Notes: generated from the sequence alone by a model not told the origin. 64,000 nt of DNA from Flavobacterium sp. 9R (GCF_902506345.1 NZ_LR733413.1:2133893-2197892); one strand, 5' to 3'. Positions 16,615-25,728 are shown, counted from the first letter of the stretch. Translations and numbers: made by a program.

Positions 16615-17670
16615 CTATACAATAGCTTTCACTACTGCTTTTGGCGCTTCTTTACGAGTACCGTCGAATCCATCAACACCTGAAACGGTGGTGTATTTCA
16701 TCACATATTTTTTACCTGGATTGATAATTTGGTAAGCCGCTTGACACATTAACGTGGCTTCGTGGAATCCGCAAAGAATCAATTTTAATTTGCCTGGATA
16801 GGTGTTTACGTCACCAATGGCGAAAATCCCAGGAATGTTGGTTTGATAATCTAAAGCATTGTTTACTTTGATGGCGTTTTTTTCGATTTCTAATCCCCAA
16901 TCGCCTATAGGTCCTAATTTTGGAGTCAATCCGAAAAGTGGAATAAAATAATCGGTAGCAATGGTTTGCTTAGCGCCTTTATCGTCTTCTACCACTACAG
17001 ATTCGATATGCTCGGCACCATTTAAGCCCACTACTTCTCCTGGAGTTATCAATCTGATTTTTCCAGCAGATTTTAATTCTTGTACTTTCTCTACAGAATC
17101 TAATGCGCCACGGAATTCGTTACGACGGTGAATCAAAGTTACCTCTGATGCTACATTCGACAAGAAAATACTCCAGTCTAAAGCAGAATCTCCTCCTCCA
17201 GCAATCACCACTCTCTTGTCACGGAATTTTTCTGGATTCTTGATAAAGTACTTGATGCCTTTGTCTTCGTAAAACTCGATGTCTTCGATTAAAGGTTTTC
17301 TTGGTTCAAAACTTCCTAATCCTCCTGCAATAGCAATAACTGGAGCGTGGAATTTTTTTCCTTTGTTAGAGGTTACAATAAAGCTACCATCTTCTTGTTT
17401 TTCAATGGTTTCTGCACGTTCTCCAAGGGTGAATCCTGGCTCGAATTGCTTGATTTGTTCCATTAAATTATCCACCAAATCTCCAGCTAATACTTCTGGA
17501 AATCCTGGAATATCATAAATAGGTTTTTTAGGATACAATTCTGATAATTGTCCGCCTGGCTGTGGCAAGGCATCCAAAATATGACATTTTAATTTTAATA
17601 ATCCTGCTTCGAAAACGGCGAAAAGCCCTGTTGGTCCTGCTCCTATTATTAATATATCTGTTTTAACCAT
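16615..17670 (-). CDS. Ferredoxin/flavodoxin-NADP+ reductase-like flavoprotein (thioredoxin-reductase type)
   Basis: This 351-residue protein has the FAD motif GAGPTG (10-15), LPQPGGQLSELYPKK, a second NAD(P) Rossmann motif AGGGDSALDW and the C-terminal FAD motif IFAIGDVN. The redox CxxC of thioredoxin reductases is absent, which fits the YumC-type ferredoxin-NADP reductases. It is the last gene in the row siroheme reductase, cobA and siroheme dehydrogenase, so a likely job is to feed electrons from NADPH to ferredoxin for sulfite reduction; this is inference from position. Confidence 0.85.
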   Translation of the reverse strand: MVKTDILIIGAGPTGLFAVFEAGLLKLKCHILDALPQPGGQLSELYPKKPIYDIPGFPEVLAGDLVDNLMEQIKQFEPGFTLGERAETIEKQEDGSFIVTSNKGKKFHAPVIAIAGGLGSFEPRKPLIEDIEFYEDKGIKYFIKNPEKFRDKRVVIAGGGDSALDWSIFLSNVASEVTLIHRRNEFRGALDSVEKVQELKSAGKIRLITPGEVVGLNGAEHIESVVVEDDKGAKQTIATDYFIPLFGLTPKLGPIGDWGLEIEKNAIKVNNALDYQTNIPGIFAIGDVNTYPGKLKLILCGFHEATLMCQAAYQIINPGKKYVMKYTTVSGVDGFDGTRKEAPKAVVKAIV

Positions 17671-17812
17671 TTTTTTTTATTTATACTTATTACTTCTTTT
17701 TTTTCTAAAACTGCTCAAATAAACGATTAATTCGTTTGAGGATTTGTGATAATTATCACTTGGGTATTTTTTTATTGTGATGAAGTACAGGTCTCGACCT
17801 GTCCCTACAGTA

Positions 17813-18394
17813 TTATTTATTATTTTTTAACGCCTCGGTGATTTCGTTCATACGTTGTACTTTTTCTTCAAAATTTCCTTTCAACGTTTTGCGATATTCA
17901 TTCAAATTTTCGACCATTTTATTCACATCTTCTGGAATGACCTCTTCAAAAAATTCACGCAATCGCTTGGCGGTTGTCGGTGATTTTCCGTTCGTTGAAA
18001 TTGCGATTTTCACATTGCCTTTGGTCACAATTCCGCCTAAATAATAATCGCATAAATTGGGTGTATCGGCAATATTACAAAGCAAATAACGCTTTCTGGA
18101 CAAATCATACACGCGCTTGTTTACCTTCAAATCATCTGTACAAGCTATTACTAAATTACGCTTGCGAAGCATCCAACGATTGAATTTCTTTGGTGTCAAT
18201 TTTACTGAAGGATGTTTTTCGGCCAAAGCTTCCAACTCGGGAAGAAATCGCGGTGCGACCACTTCAACATTCGCATTTGGACTTGATTTCAACATAAAAG
18301 ATAACTTTTCTAAACCCACATTTCCGCCACCTACAATCAATACATTTAATTGATGTAGTTTTAAAAACACGGGATATAATTCGTTTCTTTCCAT
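17813..18394 (-). CDS. Precorrin-2 dehydrogenase / sirohydrochlorin ferrochelatase-type protein (CysG N-terminal type)
   Basis: This 193-residue protein has the NAD-binding motif IVGGGNVG (19-26) and the shape of Met8p/CysG-N: LVIACTDD, LCNIADTPNLCDYYLGG and STNGKSPTTAKRLREF. It oxidises precorrin-2 to sirohydrochlorin and may insert iron, giving siroheme for the reductase next door. It starts 12 bases after cobA, so they are co-transcribed. In enteric bacteria both activities are fused in CysG; here they are separate genes. Confidence 0.9.
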   Translation of the reverse strand: MERNELYPVFLKLHQLNVLIVGGGNVGLEKLSFMLKSSPNANVEVVAPRFLPELEALAEKHPSVKLTPKKFNRWMLRKRNLVIACTDDLKVNKRVYDLSRKRYLLCNIADTPNLCDYYLGGIVTKGNVKIAISTNGKSPTTAKRLREFFEEVIPEDVNKMVENLNEYRKTLKGNFEEKVQRMNEITEALKNNK

Positions 18395-18405
18395 TGTTTA
18401 TTTTT

Positions 18406-19233
18406 TTAAGTCAGGTCTCGACTTGACGCTACGATAAATTCTTCGTAAAACCCTTTTAATTTATTGCTTTCTTTTACCACTTCGCCAATTACAATGATGG
18501 CTGGATTGCTCAAATTATGCGCTGCTACAACAGCTTCTATCGTATCAATAGTTCCTACTCCAATTCTTTCTTCTGGAGTCGTTCCGTTTTGAATGATGGC
18601 AATCGGCGTTTCACCTTTGCTTTCCTCTTGAAATAGCGCCACGATTTGAGCCAATTTACTCATTCCCATTAAAATAACCACCGTTGCCGTTGATTTCGCT
18701 GCTAACTGAACATCATTTGATAATTTTCTTGCCGATGTTGTACCAGTAATTACCCAAAAACTTTCAGATACACCACGTTTTGTCAACGAAATCCCCTGAT
18801 AAGCAGGAACAGCAATTGATGATGAAATACCTGGAACGACAAAGGTAGGAATTCCAAAGCTTTCAGCGTGCTCAATTTCTTCACTTCCACGTCCAAAAAT
18901 AAAGGGGTCACCTCCTTTTAATCGAACAACGTGACCGTAAGTCAAGGCATTATCAACGATTAACTGATTGATTTGCTCTTGCGAATAGGCGTGACTTCCT
19001 TTGCGTTTGCCTACAAATATCTTGATTGAAGATTTTGGCGCAAACTCCATTAACTCTTCGTTAGCCAAAGCATCATACAAAACGACATCGGCTTCAGCCA
19101 AAGCTTTTACCCCTTTTATAGTCAAAAGGTCTGGGTCACCTGGGCCTGCACCTACTAAAGTAACTTTAGGACCACTCCTACTCAATCCAATAGAACGAGA
19201 GGAGGAACTATTTCCTGTTATTTTATAGCTCAT
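18406..19233 (-). CDS. cobA: Uroporphyrinogen-III C-methyltransferase
   Basis: This 275-residue SAM-dependent enzyme makes precorrin-2 from uroporphyrinogen III. Family signatures are VGAGPGDPDLLTIKG (28-42), VLYDALAN, RLKGGDPFIFGRG and VPGISSSIAVPAYQGISLTKRG. It directly follows the siroheme reductase gene (12-base gap) and precedes the dehydrogenase, so it serves siroheme assembly. It also consumes SAM, linking this operon to the met/SAM genes in the same cluster. Confidence 0.93.
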   Translation of the reverse strand: MSYKITGNSSSSRSIGLSRSGPKVTLVGAGPGDPDLLTIKGVKALAEADVVLYDALANEELMEFAPKSSIKIFVGKRKGSHAYSQEQINQLIVDNALTYGHVVRLKGGDPFIFGRGSEEIEHAESFGIPTFVVPGISSSIAVPAYQGISLTKRGVSESFWVITGTTSARKLSNDVQLAAKSTATVVILMGMSKLAQIVALFQEESKGETPIAIIQNGTTPEERIGVGTIDTIEAVVAAHNLSNPAIIVIGEVVKESNKLKGFYEEFIVASSRDLT

Positions 19234-19244
19234 CTGATTCTTCT

Positions 19245-21335
19245 TTAATTTTTAGACAAATCCTCTGCTCTGTATGTTTCAATCGTTTCAAAAAACGCAA
19301 TTGCTGTCGCAATGTATTCTTTGGCAAAAGTTTCAGATGGTTCGTTTTCTTTTATTTGATAGACCAATTCTTTAAAAGAAGTGGCTAATTGAATTTTATT
19401 CGTTTCCACAAAAACAGTATCAAACAAATCGATGATTCCTGCGTGATGATTTGTTTTTTGGTTTTCGGCCAATAACAAAGCTTTGGCTCCATTTACAAAT
19501 CCAGCATAAGCCAAGTAAATCGCATCCGACCATTTTTTATCCTCGAAAGCTTCTTGTGCAAACGTCAATTTATCTTTGGCTTCGTATAATAAAGTCGCTA
19601 CTAAATCAATCACAACACCAGCACATTCACCCACACCTACTGCTTTCACATAATTATCGGCGTTGCCCCAATCTACAAAATCAGCTTCGGTTAAATTGGT
19701 TACATCGGCCAAAGGTTTCAAAAATTCATAGAAATATTTCTCTCCTTTAGCATCATAATAATTCAAAAAGGACTGTCCGTTGGCATTGGCTTCAAAATCA
19801 TTCAAAATCAATCGCAAGGCTTCTGGACCACGACGACTCGGGATTTTGATTACTTTATCAGAAAAACGTCCTTCGCCATTTCCTAAATTCCCTCCACCTA
19901 ATAATACTTGTAAAGCTGGCGCTACTAATTTACCTGCATTGATAGACATTCCTTGAAAACCAATTTCAGCCATATTATGTTGGCCACAAGCGTTCATACA
20001 ACCACTAATCTTAATTGTGATTTCGTTTGAATTGGCATAGTGTGGATATTCTGTCGCTAAAACTCTTTCTAATTCTACTGCAATTCCAGTACTACTCGCA
20101 ATTCCTAAATTACAAGTATCTGTTCCAGGACAAGCGGTAATATCTGCAGTGCTATTATATCCTAAGGCAACAAAATCCAATTTGGCTAATTCTTGATAAA
20201 AGAAAGGCAGCGCTTCTTCTTTTATATGACGAATTAAAATATCTTGACGCAACGTAAAACGCAATTCGTTGGTTGCATAATTTTTGATTAAATCGGCCAA
20301 TTGTCGGGCTTTATCAATATAAAAATCGCCAAGAGCGACTTTGATTCCGATAGCTACATAACCCGCTTGTTTTTGTGGAATAACATTGGCTTTTTTCCAA
20401 GCTTCGAAGGCAGCGACATCATCAATCACAACTTGTGGAGCATCCAATATTGGCGTTGGAATGGCTTTTTCAAAAGGAGCTGTATCAATTTCAACTACTT
20501 GATGCGAAAGGGCTTTTTTCTCTTCATCGACCAAACGCAAAAATTCCTCTTTCCCAATTTCTTTAACCAAAAACTTCATTCGCGCTTTCAATCGTTTGGC
20601 TCTTTCGCCGTGACGGTCAAAAATTCTCAATATTCCTTCTGTAGTTGGAATGATTTGATTGGCTGGTATGAATTCAGACAATAATTCGGCGTGACTAGGT
20701 TGTGACCCTAAACCACCTCCAAACAACACTTTAAATCCTTTTTGACCATTAACAATCTTTGGAATAAATCCTAAATCGTGCAAATAGCTCAAAGCAGTAT
20801 CTTTATCAGAAGAAGAAAAAGACATTTTGAATTTACGTCCCATTTCTTGACACACTGGATTTCTCAAGAAAAATTCGAATAGTGCGTGTGCATATGGAGA
20901 CACATCGAAAGGTTCGTCTGGGTCGATACCCGCAGTTTCGCTAGCGGTAATATTTCTAACCGTATTCCCACAAGCTTCTCTTAAGGTAACATCATCTTTC
21001 TCTAGCTCGGCCCAAAGTTGTGGCGTTCTGTCTAAACTCACATAGTGAATTTGGATATCCTGACGTGTAGTAATGTGCAAACGTCCCGTAGAATATTCTT
21101 CAGAAACTTTACAGATACGGTGCAATTGCTCACTCGTGACTTTACCAAAAGGCAATTTGATACGAATCATTTGCACGCCTTCTTGACGCTGACCGTATAC
21201 CCCTCTTGCTAAACGAAGAGAACGAAAACGTTCGTCATCGATTTTTCCATCGCGGAATAAAGCAATTTTTCTTTCTAAATCGATAATATCCTTTTGGACA
21301 ATCGGATTCTCTATTTCGGTTCTAAAACTTTCCAT
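19245..21335 (-). CDS. Siroheme-dependent sulfite (nitrite) reductase with C-terminal HEPN-like domain
   Basis: This 696-residue protein has two ferredoxin-like/siroheme-reductase halves and the siroheme-[4Fe-4S] cysteines Cys402, Cys408 (ACPGTDTC) and Cys446, Cys450 (SGCMNAC). About 115 residues follow the usual end (from ~575): a helical segment with LLYEAKDKLTFAQEAFEDKKWSDAI character that looks like a HEPN domain. Context with cysN, cysD, cysH and siroheme genes makes six-electron reduction of sulfite to sulfide the likely role, with nitrite as the alternative. A flavoprotein subunit is absent, so the donor is probably ferredoxin. Confidence 0.9.
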   Translation of the reverse strand: MESFRTEIENPIVQKDIIDLERKIALFRDGKIDDERFRSLRLARGVYGQRQEGVQMIRIKLPFGKVTSEQLHRICKVSEEYSTGRLHITTRQDIQIHYVSLDRTPQLWAELEKDDVTLREACGNTVRNITASETAGIDPDEPFDVSPYAHALFEFFLRNPVCQEMGRKFKMSFSSSDKDTALSYLHDLGFIPKIVNGQKGFKVLFGGGLGSQPSHAELLSEFIPANQIIPTTEGILRIFDRHGERAKRLKARMKFLVKEIGKEEFLRLVDEEKKALSHQVVEIDTAPFEKAIPTPILDAPQVVIDDVAAFEAWKKANVIPQKQAGYVAIGIKVALGDFYIDKARQLADLIKNYATNELRFTLRQDILIRHIKEEALPFFYQELAKLDFVALGYNSTADITACPGTDTCNLGIASSTGIAVELERVLATEYPHYANSNEITIKISGCMNACGQHNMAEIGFQGMSINAGKLVAPALQVLLGGGNLGNGEGRFSDKVIKIPSRRGPEALRLILNDFEANANGQSFLNYYDAKGEKYFYEFLKPLADVTNLTEADFVDWGNADNYVKAVGVGECAGVVIDLVATLLYEAKDKLTFAQEAFEDKKWSDAIYLAYAGFVNGAKALLLAENQKTNHHAGIIDLFDTVFVETNKIQLATSFKELVYQIKENEPSETFAKEYIATAIAFFETIETYRAEDLSKN

Positions 21336-21348
21336 TTTTATTTTGGCT

Positions 21349-21429
21349 GTTAGCTATTGGCTTTTAGCTTTTAGCTGATTTGTATATCTGTTTCTATTGT
21401 TTGCCAAAGGCTATAAGCCAATAGCTAAC
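21349..21429. repeat. Perfect 14-bp inverted repeat between cysN and the sulfite reductase gene
   Basis: GTTAGCTATTGGCT (21349-21362) is mirrored exactly by AGCCAATAGCTAAC (21416-21429). The space between holds further TTAGCTTTTAGC words. It belongs to the series of spacer palindromes in this cluster. Confidence 0.65.
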
Positions 21430-21431
21430 AA

Positions 21432-22685
21432 CTATTTTATAAATCCAACGCCTGCAGTGGTGTTGGTTGCAGCATCTATTAAGATAAAAGCTCCATTTGA
21501 TTTGTTATCGTTGTAAGCATCAAAATAAATGGCTTTGCTCAATTTTATAGTTACTTCACCAATTTCGTTTATAGCTAATTGATTAGCTGGTGTCACTCCA
21601 GAATAATCGGTTGCGATTACGTTTTTCACACTGTCAATTTTGGCCAGGACTCTGTTCGTGTTGTGTTGTACAAAATACTTTGCTCCTGCCACTAATTTTT
21701 TACTATCCATCCAACAAACGGTTGTTGTGATGTCTTTTTCAATTCTAGGAAGCTCGCTTGATTTTACAATCATATCGCCTCTTGTTACGTTGATGTCATT
21801 TTCCAATTCGATTGTGATGGAAGAACCAACGCTCGCCTCATCAAATTGTTTGTCGAAAAAGTGAATATTCGTAATTGTAGATTCTGTCAAAGAAGGCAGT
21901 ACCGTTACCGCATCGCCAACCTTAATATTGTTTCCGTATAATTTTCCAGCGTATCCTCTAAAATCGTGGTACTCTTCCGTTTTTGGACGAATTACGGTTT
22001 GTACTGGGAAACGCGCTTGTCCATTATCGTAAATGTCTTTGGGCTCTAAATTTTCCAAATGTTGCAAAATAGTCTGTCCTGTATACCAAGGCATTTTTCC
22101 CAAAGTTTCTACTACATTATCTCCTGTCAAAGCACTCAATGGAATGTAACTTACGTTTTGTTCTTTATAGGCACTTTTTGCATTTAAGGCTTGGAAATCA
22201 GCTTTGATTTTATTGAAAACTTCTTCCGAATAATCCACCAAATCCATTTTGTTAATGGCTACAATCACGTCTTTTACTCTCAACAAATTATTGATAAAAA
22301 AGTGACGGTACGTTTGCTCAATTACTCCTTTTCGAGCATCAATCAAAATAATCGATACTTGCGAAGTCGAAGCACCAGTTACCATATTACGAGTATATTC
22401 TACGTGACCGGGTGTATCGGCAATGATGTAACTTTTTTTCGCAGTAGAAAAATAAATATGTGCTACATCTATTGTAATTCCTTGCTCTCTCTCGGCCACC
22501 AAACCATCTGTCGCTAAGGAAAAATCTAGGTAATCGTATCCTTTTTGCTTGCTGCTTTTTTCTATTGCTTCAATTTTATCGGTAGTCAAGGATTGCGTAT
22601 CGTATAATAATCTTCCGATTAACGTACTTTTTCCGTCGTCTACACTTCCTGCTGTTGCTATTTTTAAAACTTCCATAATCCCCAC
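21432..22685 (-). CDS. cysN: Sulfate adenylyltransferase subunit 1 (GTPase)
   Basis: This 417-residue translation-factor-like GTPase has the P-loop GSVDDGKSTL, the DTPGH switch and NKMD specificity motif, followed by two beta-barrel domains. With CysD it forms ATP sulfurylase, using GTP hydrolysis to drive APS formation from sulfate. There is no C-terminal APS kinase (CysC) extension, consistent with direct APS reduction by the adjacent CysH. It lies downstream of cysD in the same direction. Confidence 0.95.
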   Translation of the reverse strand: MGIMEVLKIATAGSVDDGKSTLIGRLLYDTQSLTTDKIEAIEKSSKQKGYDYLDFSLATDGLVAEREQGITIDVAHIYFSTAKKSYIIADTPGHVEYTRNMVTGASTSQVSIILIDARKGVIEQTYRHFFINNLLRVKDVIVAINKMDLVDYSEEVFNKIKADFQALNAKSAYKEQNVSYIPLSALTGDNVVETLGKMPWYTGQTILQHLENLEPKDIYDNGQARFPVQTVIRPKTEEYHDFRGYAGKLYGNNIKVGDAVTVLPSLTESTITNIHFFDKQFDEASVGSSITIELENDINVTRGDMIVKSSELPRIEKDITTTVCWMDSKKLVAGAKYFVQHNTNRVLAKIDSVKNVIATDYSGVTPANQLAINEIGEVTIKLSKAIYFDAYNDNKSNGAFILIDAATNTTAGVGFIK

Positions 22686-22687
22686 CC

Positions 22688-22790
22688 CAGCCCTCCCCGA
22701 AGGGGAGGGAGCCTGGTTTTGTTTTTAATTAATAATTTATTTTATATTTTATCCCCATTCATATTCCCCCTTCGGGGGTTAGGGGGATTA
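22688..22790. repeat. GC-rich hairpins in the cysD-cysN spacer
   Basis: CCCTCCCC-GAA-GGGGAGGG (22691-22709) is a perfect stem, and CCCCC-TTC-GGGGG (22766-22778) a second one. They stand out in AT-rich DNA and are typical of dispersed intergenic palindromes in Flavobacteria. They might lower downstream cysN expression. Confidence 0.65.
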
Positions 22791-23687
22791 AAAGTACCCT
22801 TGTTGTTTTCTTTTTTCCATTGCAGCTTCTGAACGTTTGTCATCGATTCTGGCACCTCTTTCAGAAATGGTGGAAGAACGAATTTCTCCAACTACTTCAG
22901 CAATAGTGGCGGCATACGACTCTACTGCAGCAGTACAACTCATATCACCAACGGTTCTGAAGCGAACAATTCGTTCTTCGATTTGTTCGTCTTCTTCTTG
23001 GTACACATAAGGAGAGTGTGACCAAATTAAACCGTCTCTCAAAAAAACTTTTCTTTTGTGTGAAAAATAAATCGACGGAATCTCGATTTGTTCTTGTTCG
23101 ATATAACTCCAAACATCCAATTCGGTCCAGTTTGAAATTGGAAAAACACGTACGTTTTGACCATTTTCAATTTTACCATTCAACAAATCAAACAATTCAG
23201 GACGTTGGTTTTTTTCATCCCATTGACCAAAATCATCACGAACCGAGAAAATACGCTCTTTGGCTCTGGCTTTTTCCTCGTCTCTACGAGCCCCACCGAT
23301 ACAAGCATCGAATTTAAATTCTTCGATTGCATCCAAAAGTGTGGTGGTTTGCAACGTATTTCTACTAGAATACTTTCCTGTTTCTTCCACTACTTTACCT
23401 TCATCAATAGCATCTTGTACATTGCGAACGATTAATTCTAATCCTAATTCTGCCACCAATTTATCTCTAAACTCGATAGTTTCTGGGAAATTATGTCCCG
23501 TATCTACGTGCAACAACGGAAAAGGAATTTTTGCTGGAAAAAAGGCTTTTTGTGCCAAACGCACTAGTGTAATCGAATCTTTTCCTCCTGAAAAAAGCAA
23601 AACAGGTCGGTCAAATTGAGCAATTACTTCTCTGAATATGTAAATAGCTTCGCTTTCTAAAGCATTTGTTTTTAATACTGAACTCAT
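22788..23687 (-). CDS. cysD: Sulfate adenylyltransferase subunit 2
   Basis: This 299-residue PP-loop ATP pyrophosphatase has FSGGKDSITLVRLAQKAF near residue 33, DTGHNFPETIEFRD, and the C-terminal GDMSCTAAVES and RISERGAR-like segments of CysD. It forms adenosine-5'-phosphosulfate from sulfate and ATP together with CysN. It sits between cysH and cysN in one minus-strand run whose promoter is upstream of cysH. Confidence 0.95.
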   Translation of the reverse strand: MSSVLKTNALESEAIYIFREVIAQFDRPVLLFSGGKDSITLVRLAQKAFFPAKIPFPLLHVDTGHNFPETIEFRDKLVAELGLELIVRNVQDAIDEGKVVEETGKYSSRNTLQTTTLLDAIEEFKFDACIGGARRDEEKARAKERIFSVRDDFGQWDEKNQRPELFDLLNGKIENGQNVRVFPISNWTELDVWSYIEQEQIEIPSIYFSHKRKVFLRDGLIWSHSPYVYQEEDEQIEERIVRFRTVGDMSCTAAVESYAATIAEVVGEIRSSTISERGARIDDKRSEAAMEKRKQQGYF

Positions 23688-23708
23688 TTTTTGTTTATTT
23701 GGTAATTT

Positions 23709-23740
23709 GTTTAACTGTTTAATCGATTAAACAGTTAAAC
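23709..23740. repeat. Perfect 32-bp palindrome between cysH and cysD
   Basis: GTTTAACTGTTTAATC is followed immediately by its exact reverse complement GATTAAACAGTTAAAC with no spacer. A perfect palindrome of this length cannot be chance; it could be a terminator/processing hairpin or a protein-binding site. Confidence 0.8.
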
Positions 23741-23751
23741 GATTAAACTTT

Positions 23752-24453
23752 TTATTTTTGGTGCAACCCACATTCTTTGTGACTAGATTCCCAAGACCAT
23801 CTTCCGGCTCTGATGTCTTCTCCTTCGACTATGGCTCGTGTACAAGGTGCACAACCGATGCTCACGAAGCCTTTTTTGTGCAATGCGTTTTGTGGCACAT
23901 TGTTGGTATCAATATATTCTTGAACTTCTTTTAGACTCCACTTCAACAAAGGATTGAATTTGATGATGTCAAAATGGGCATCGTATTCAAAAAAGGCTAA
24001 GTCACTTCTATTCTCTGACTGCTCTGCTCTCAAACCTGTAATCCAAATTTGATTCCCTGATAATGCCTTTTTCAACGGCACCACTTTTCGGATAAAACAG
24101 CATTCTTTTCTATTTTCTACCGATTCATAAAAACTGTTAGGTCCTTTGGTATTCAACAAGTTTTCTACTTGACTCGTTTCTGGATAGAAAGTCTGAATAG
24201 TCACTTTGTATTTCTTTAGGGTCTTATGAAAAACATCATAAGTTTCTTGAAACAATCTTCCAGTATCAAGGGTAAATATTTTTATCGGCAATTCATTGGT
24301 TGCGATTAAAGCTGTTATTACCTGGTCTTCTTGCCCAAAAGAAGTTGAGAAAACTACTTTTTCTGGAAATTCATTAGCCAAAAAAGCCAAAGTTTCCTCT
24401 ATGGAAAGCTTTTCGGTTTTTTGTATTAACTCTTCTACTAGTAAAGCACTCAT
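23752..24453 (-). CDS. cysH: Adenylyl-sulfate (APS) reductase, CysH family
   Basis: This 233-residue protein has FSTSFGQEDQV (35-45), the Cys118-Cys119 pair, Cys201-x-x-Cys204 and the catalytic Cys228 in ECGLH. The CC...CxxC set ligates a [4Fe-4S] cluster and marks the APS-reducing branch of the family rather than the PAPS-reducing E. coli type. That agrees with the absence of an APS kinase gene here. Product is sulfite for the siroheme reductase. It is first in the run cysH-cysD-cysN-sir-cobA, with a good promoter upstream. Confidence 0.93.
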   Translation of the reverse strand: MSALLVEELIQKTEKLSIEETLAFLANEFPEKVVFSTSFGQEDQVITALIATNELPIKIFTLDTGRLFQETYDVFHKTLKKYKVTIQTFYPETSQVENLLNTKGPNSFYESVENRKECCFIRKVVPLKKALSGNQIWITGLRAEQSENRSDLAFFEYDAHFDIIKFNPLLKWSLKEVQEYIDTNNVPQNALHKKGFVSIGCAPCTRAIVEGEDIRAGRWSWESSHKECGLHQK

Positions 24454-24503
24454 ATTTTTTAATTTAAAAATCTATTACCCTATCGGCTTTGTAGATTACT
24501 TTG

Positions 24504-24532
24504 CAAAAGTACTATTATTTTCTAAAACACAA
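24504..24532 (-). promoter_or_regulatory. Promoter of the cysH operon
   Basis: On the minus strand TTG (24532-24530) is followed after 18 bases by TACTTTTG (24511-24504), a good fit to the Bacteroidota consensus. The start codon is about 50 bases downstream. The gap 24454-24826 otherwise holds the family A element at 24655 and the tauE promoter. Confidence 0.7.
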
Positions 24533-24654
24533 AATTTATTTTAAAAAAAATAAGGCTGAGTTTTTTATCAAAAAACCCAGTCAATTAAGCAATTAAAAGA
24601 TTTAAGAGTAATAAAAAGAATAAAAAAGTGAATTGAAAAAATATACTTCTGTTA

Positions 24655-24725
24655 TAGCCCCGGGAGTAGCGGCATCCTTTGTTGCCGGGGTTCGGCAACA
24701 AAGATATAGCGAATCACGGGAGGAG
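24655..24725 (+). repeat. Structured intergenic element, family A copy 3
   Basis: TAGCCCCGGGAGTAGCGGCA..., perfect hairpin CTTTGTTGCC / GGCAACAAAG with GGGGTT in the loop, then AGATATAGCGAATCACGGGA. Outer CCCG pairs with CGGG. It lies between the divergent cysH and tauE genes. Confidence 0.83.
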
Positions 24726-24802
24726 ACGTGATGAAAAAGAACAATTCGTGCTCCTAAAAAATTTAATTCTACTTAATCCATAGGATTATTATAAAATTGT
24801 TT

Positions 24803-24810
24803 TACATTTG
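24803..24810 (+). promoter_or_regulatory. Probable -7 element of the TauE-type gene
   Basis: TACATTTG matches TAnnTTTG 16 bases before the chosen ATG at 24827. No convincing -33 TTG was found. Confidence 0.45.
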
Positions 24811-24826
24811 CAAAAAAAAAGTTTCA

Positions 24827-25609
24827 ATGGATTTTCATATAGGATTTGTAATTGCAGGTTTAGTCGTAGGTTTTGTGGTGGGAATGACCGGTGTTGGCGG
24901 TGGGTCATTGATGACTCCTATTTTGTTATGGTTTGGTATTCCTCCTACTACAGCGGTTGGTACCGATTTACTGTATGCTGCTTTTACCAAAATGGGCGGG
25001 ATTTTTGTCCATAACAAAAAGAAAAACATCAACTGGACCATTGTGGGTTGGCTTTCGCTAGGAAGTGTACCTGCCGCTGCTGTAACCTTGTGGATTTTGG
25101 AAAGCTTTAAGGCAGATATTACGGGATTGAATACTATAATTAAATACAGTTTAGGCTGGGCTTTATTGTTTACCTCAATTGCAATTGTTTTCAAACAAAA
25201 ATTATTAGTGTTTTCACAAAAGCACGCGGGAGATAAATTTCACAGTGAAAGCAAAACTCAAAATTTACTGACGGTTGCTATTGGAGTGATGCTAGGCGCA
25301 ACAGTAACATTGACTTCTATCGGAGCTGGAGCTTTAGGTACTGTTACTTTATTTTTCTTGTACCCTCTTTTACCTACACCCAAATTAGTTGGAACGGAAA
25401 TTGCGCACGCCGTGCCATTAACACTTGTGGCTGGCTTTGGGCACGCATCGATGGGTAATATGGATTGGCCATTACTAGGTCAATTACTTATGGGCTCACT
25501 TCCTGGTATCTACATCGGGAGTATGCTCAGTGGAAAAGTTCCTGACTTGTTACTTAGAAACTCCATTGCTGTAATGTTGTTTTTTGTGGGATATAAATTA
25601 ATTTTTTAA
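24827..25609 (+). CDS. TauE/SafE-family sulfite exporter-type permease
   Basis: This inner-membrane protein of about 260 residues has seven or eight hydrophobic helices. The two internal repeats of the family are visible as GFVVGMTGVGGGSLMTPIL and GVMLGATVTLTSIGAGALGTVTL. Members move sulfite, sulfonates or other organic anions. Its location next to cysH suggests export of excess sulfite or import of a sulfur source. The frame is open to a TTG at 24797, but that would overlap the promoter element, so the ATG at 24827 is preferred. Confidence 0.85.
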   Translation: MDFHIGFVIAGLVVGFVVGMTGVGGGSLMTPILLWFGIPPTTAVGTDLLYAAFTKMGGIFVHNKKKNINWTIVGWLSLGSVPAAAVTLWILESFKADITGLNTIIKYSLGWALLFTSIAIVFKQKLLVFSQKHAGDKFHSESKTQNLLTVAIGVMLGATVTLTSIGAGALGTVTLFFLYPLLPTPKLVGTEIAHAVPLTLVAGFGHASMGNMDWPLLGQLLMGSLPGIYIGSMLSGKVPDLLLRNSIAVMLFFVGYKLIF

Positions 25610-25674
25610 TTCTCTCATACCACTAAATAAATTTCTAGAACCGAAACGGTAACTGAAAGCATACGAAAGAACCG

Positions 25675-25725
25675 CAAATTCGCAAATTTTAAAACCTAGT
25701 TAAAATTTGTGAATTTGTGTTTAAT
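25675..25725. terminator. Bidirectional terminator between tauE-type gene and rrf2
   Basis: CAAATTCGCAAATTTTAA (25675-25692) pairs with TTAAAATTTGTGAATTTG (25700-25717), 18 bp with one mismatch, between two convergent genes. T-rich DNA follows on the plus strand. Confidence 0.65.
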
Positions 25726-25728
25726 TTT

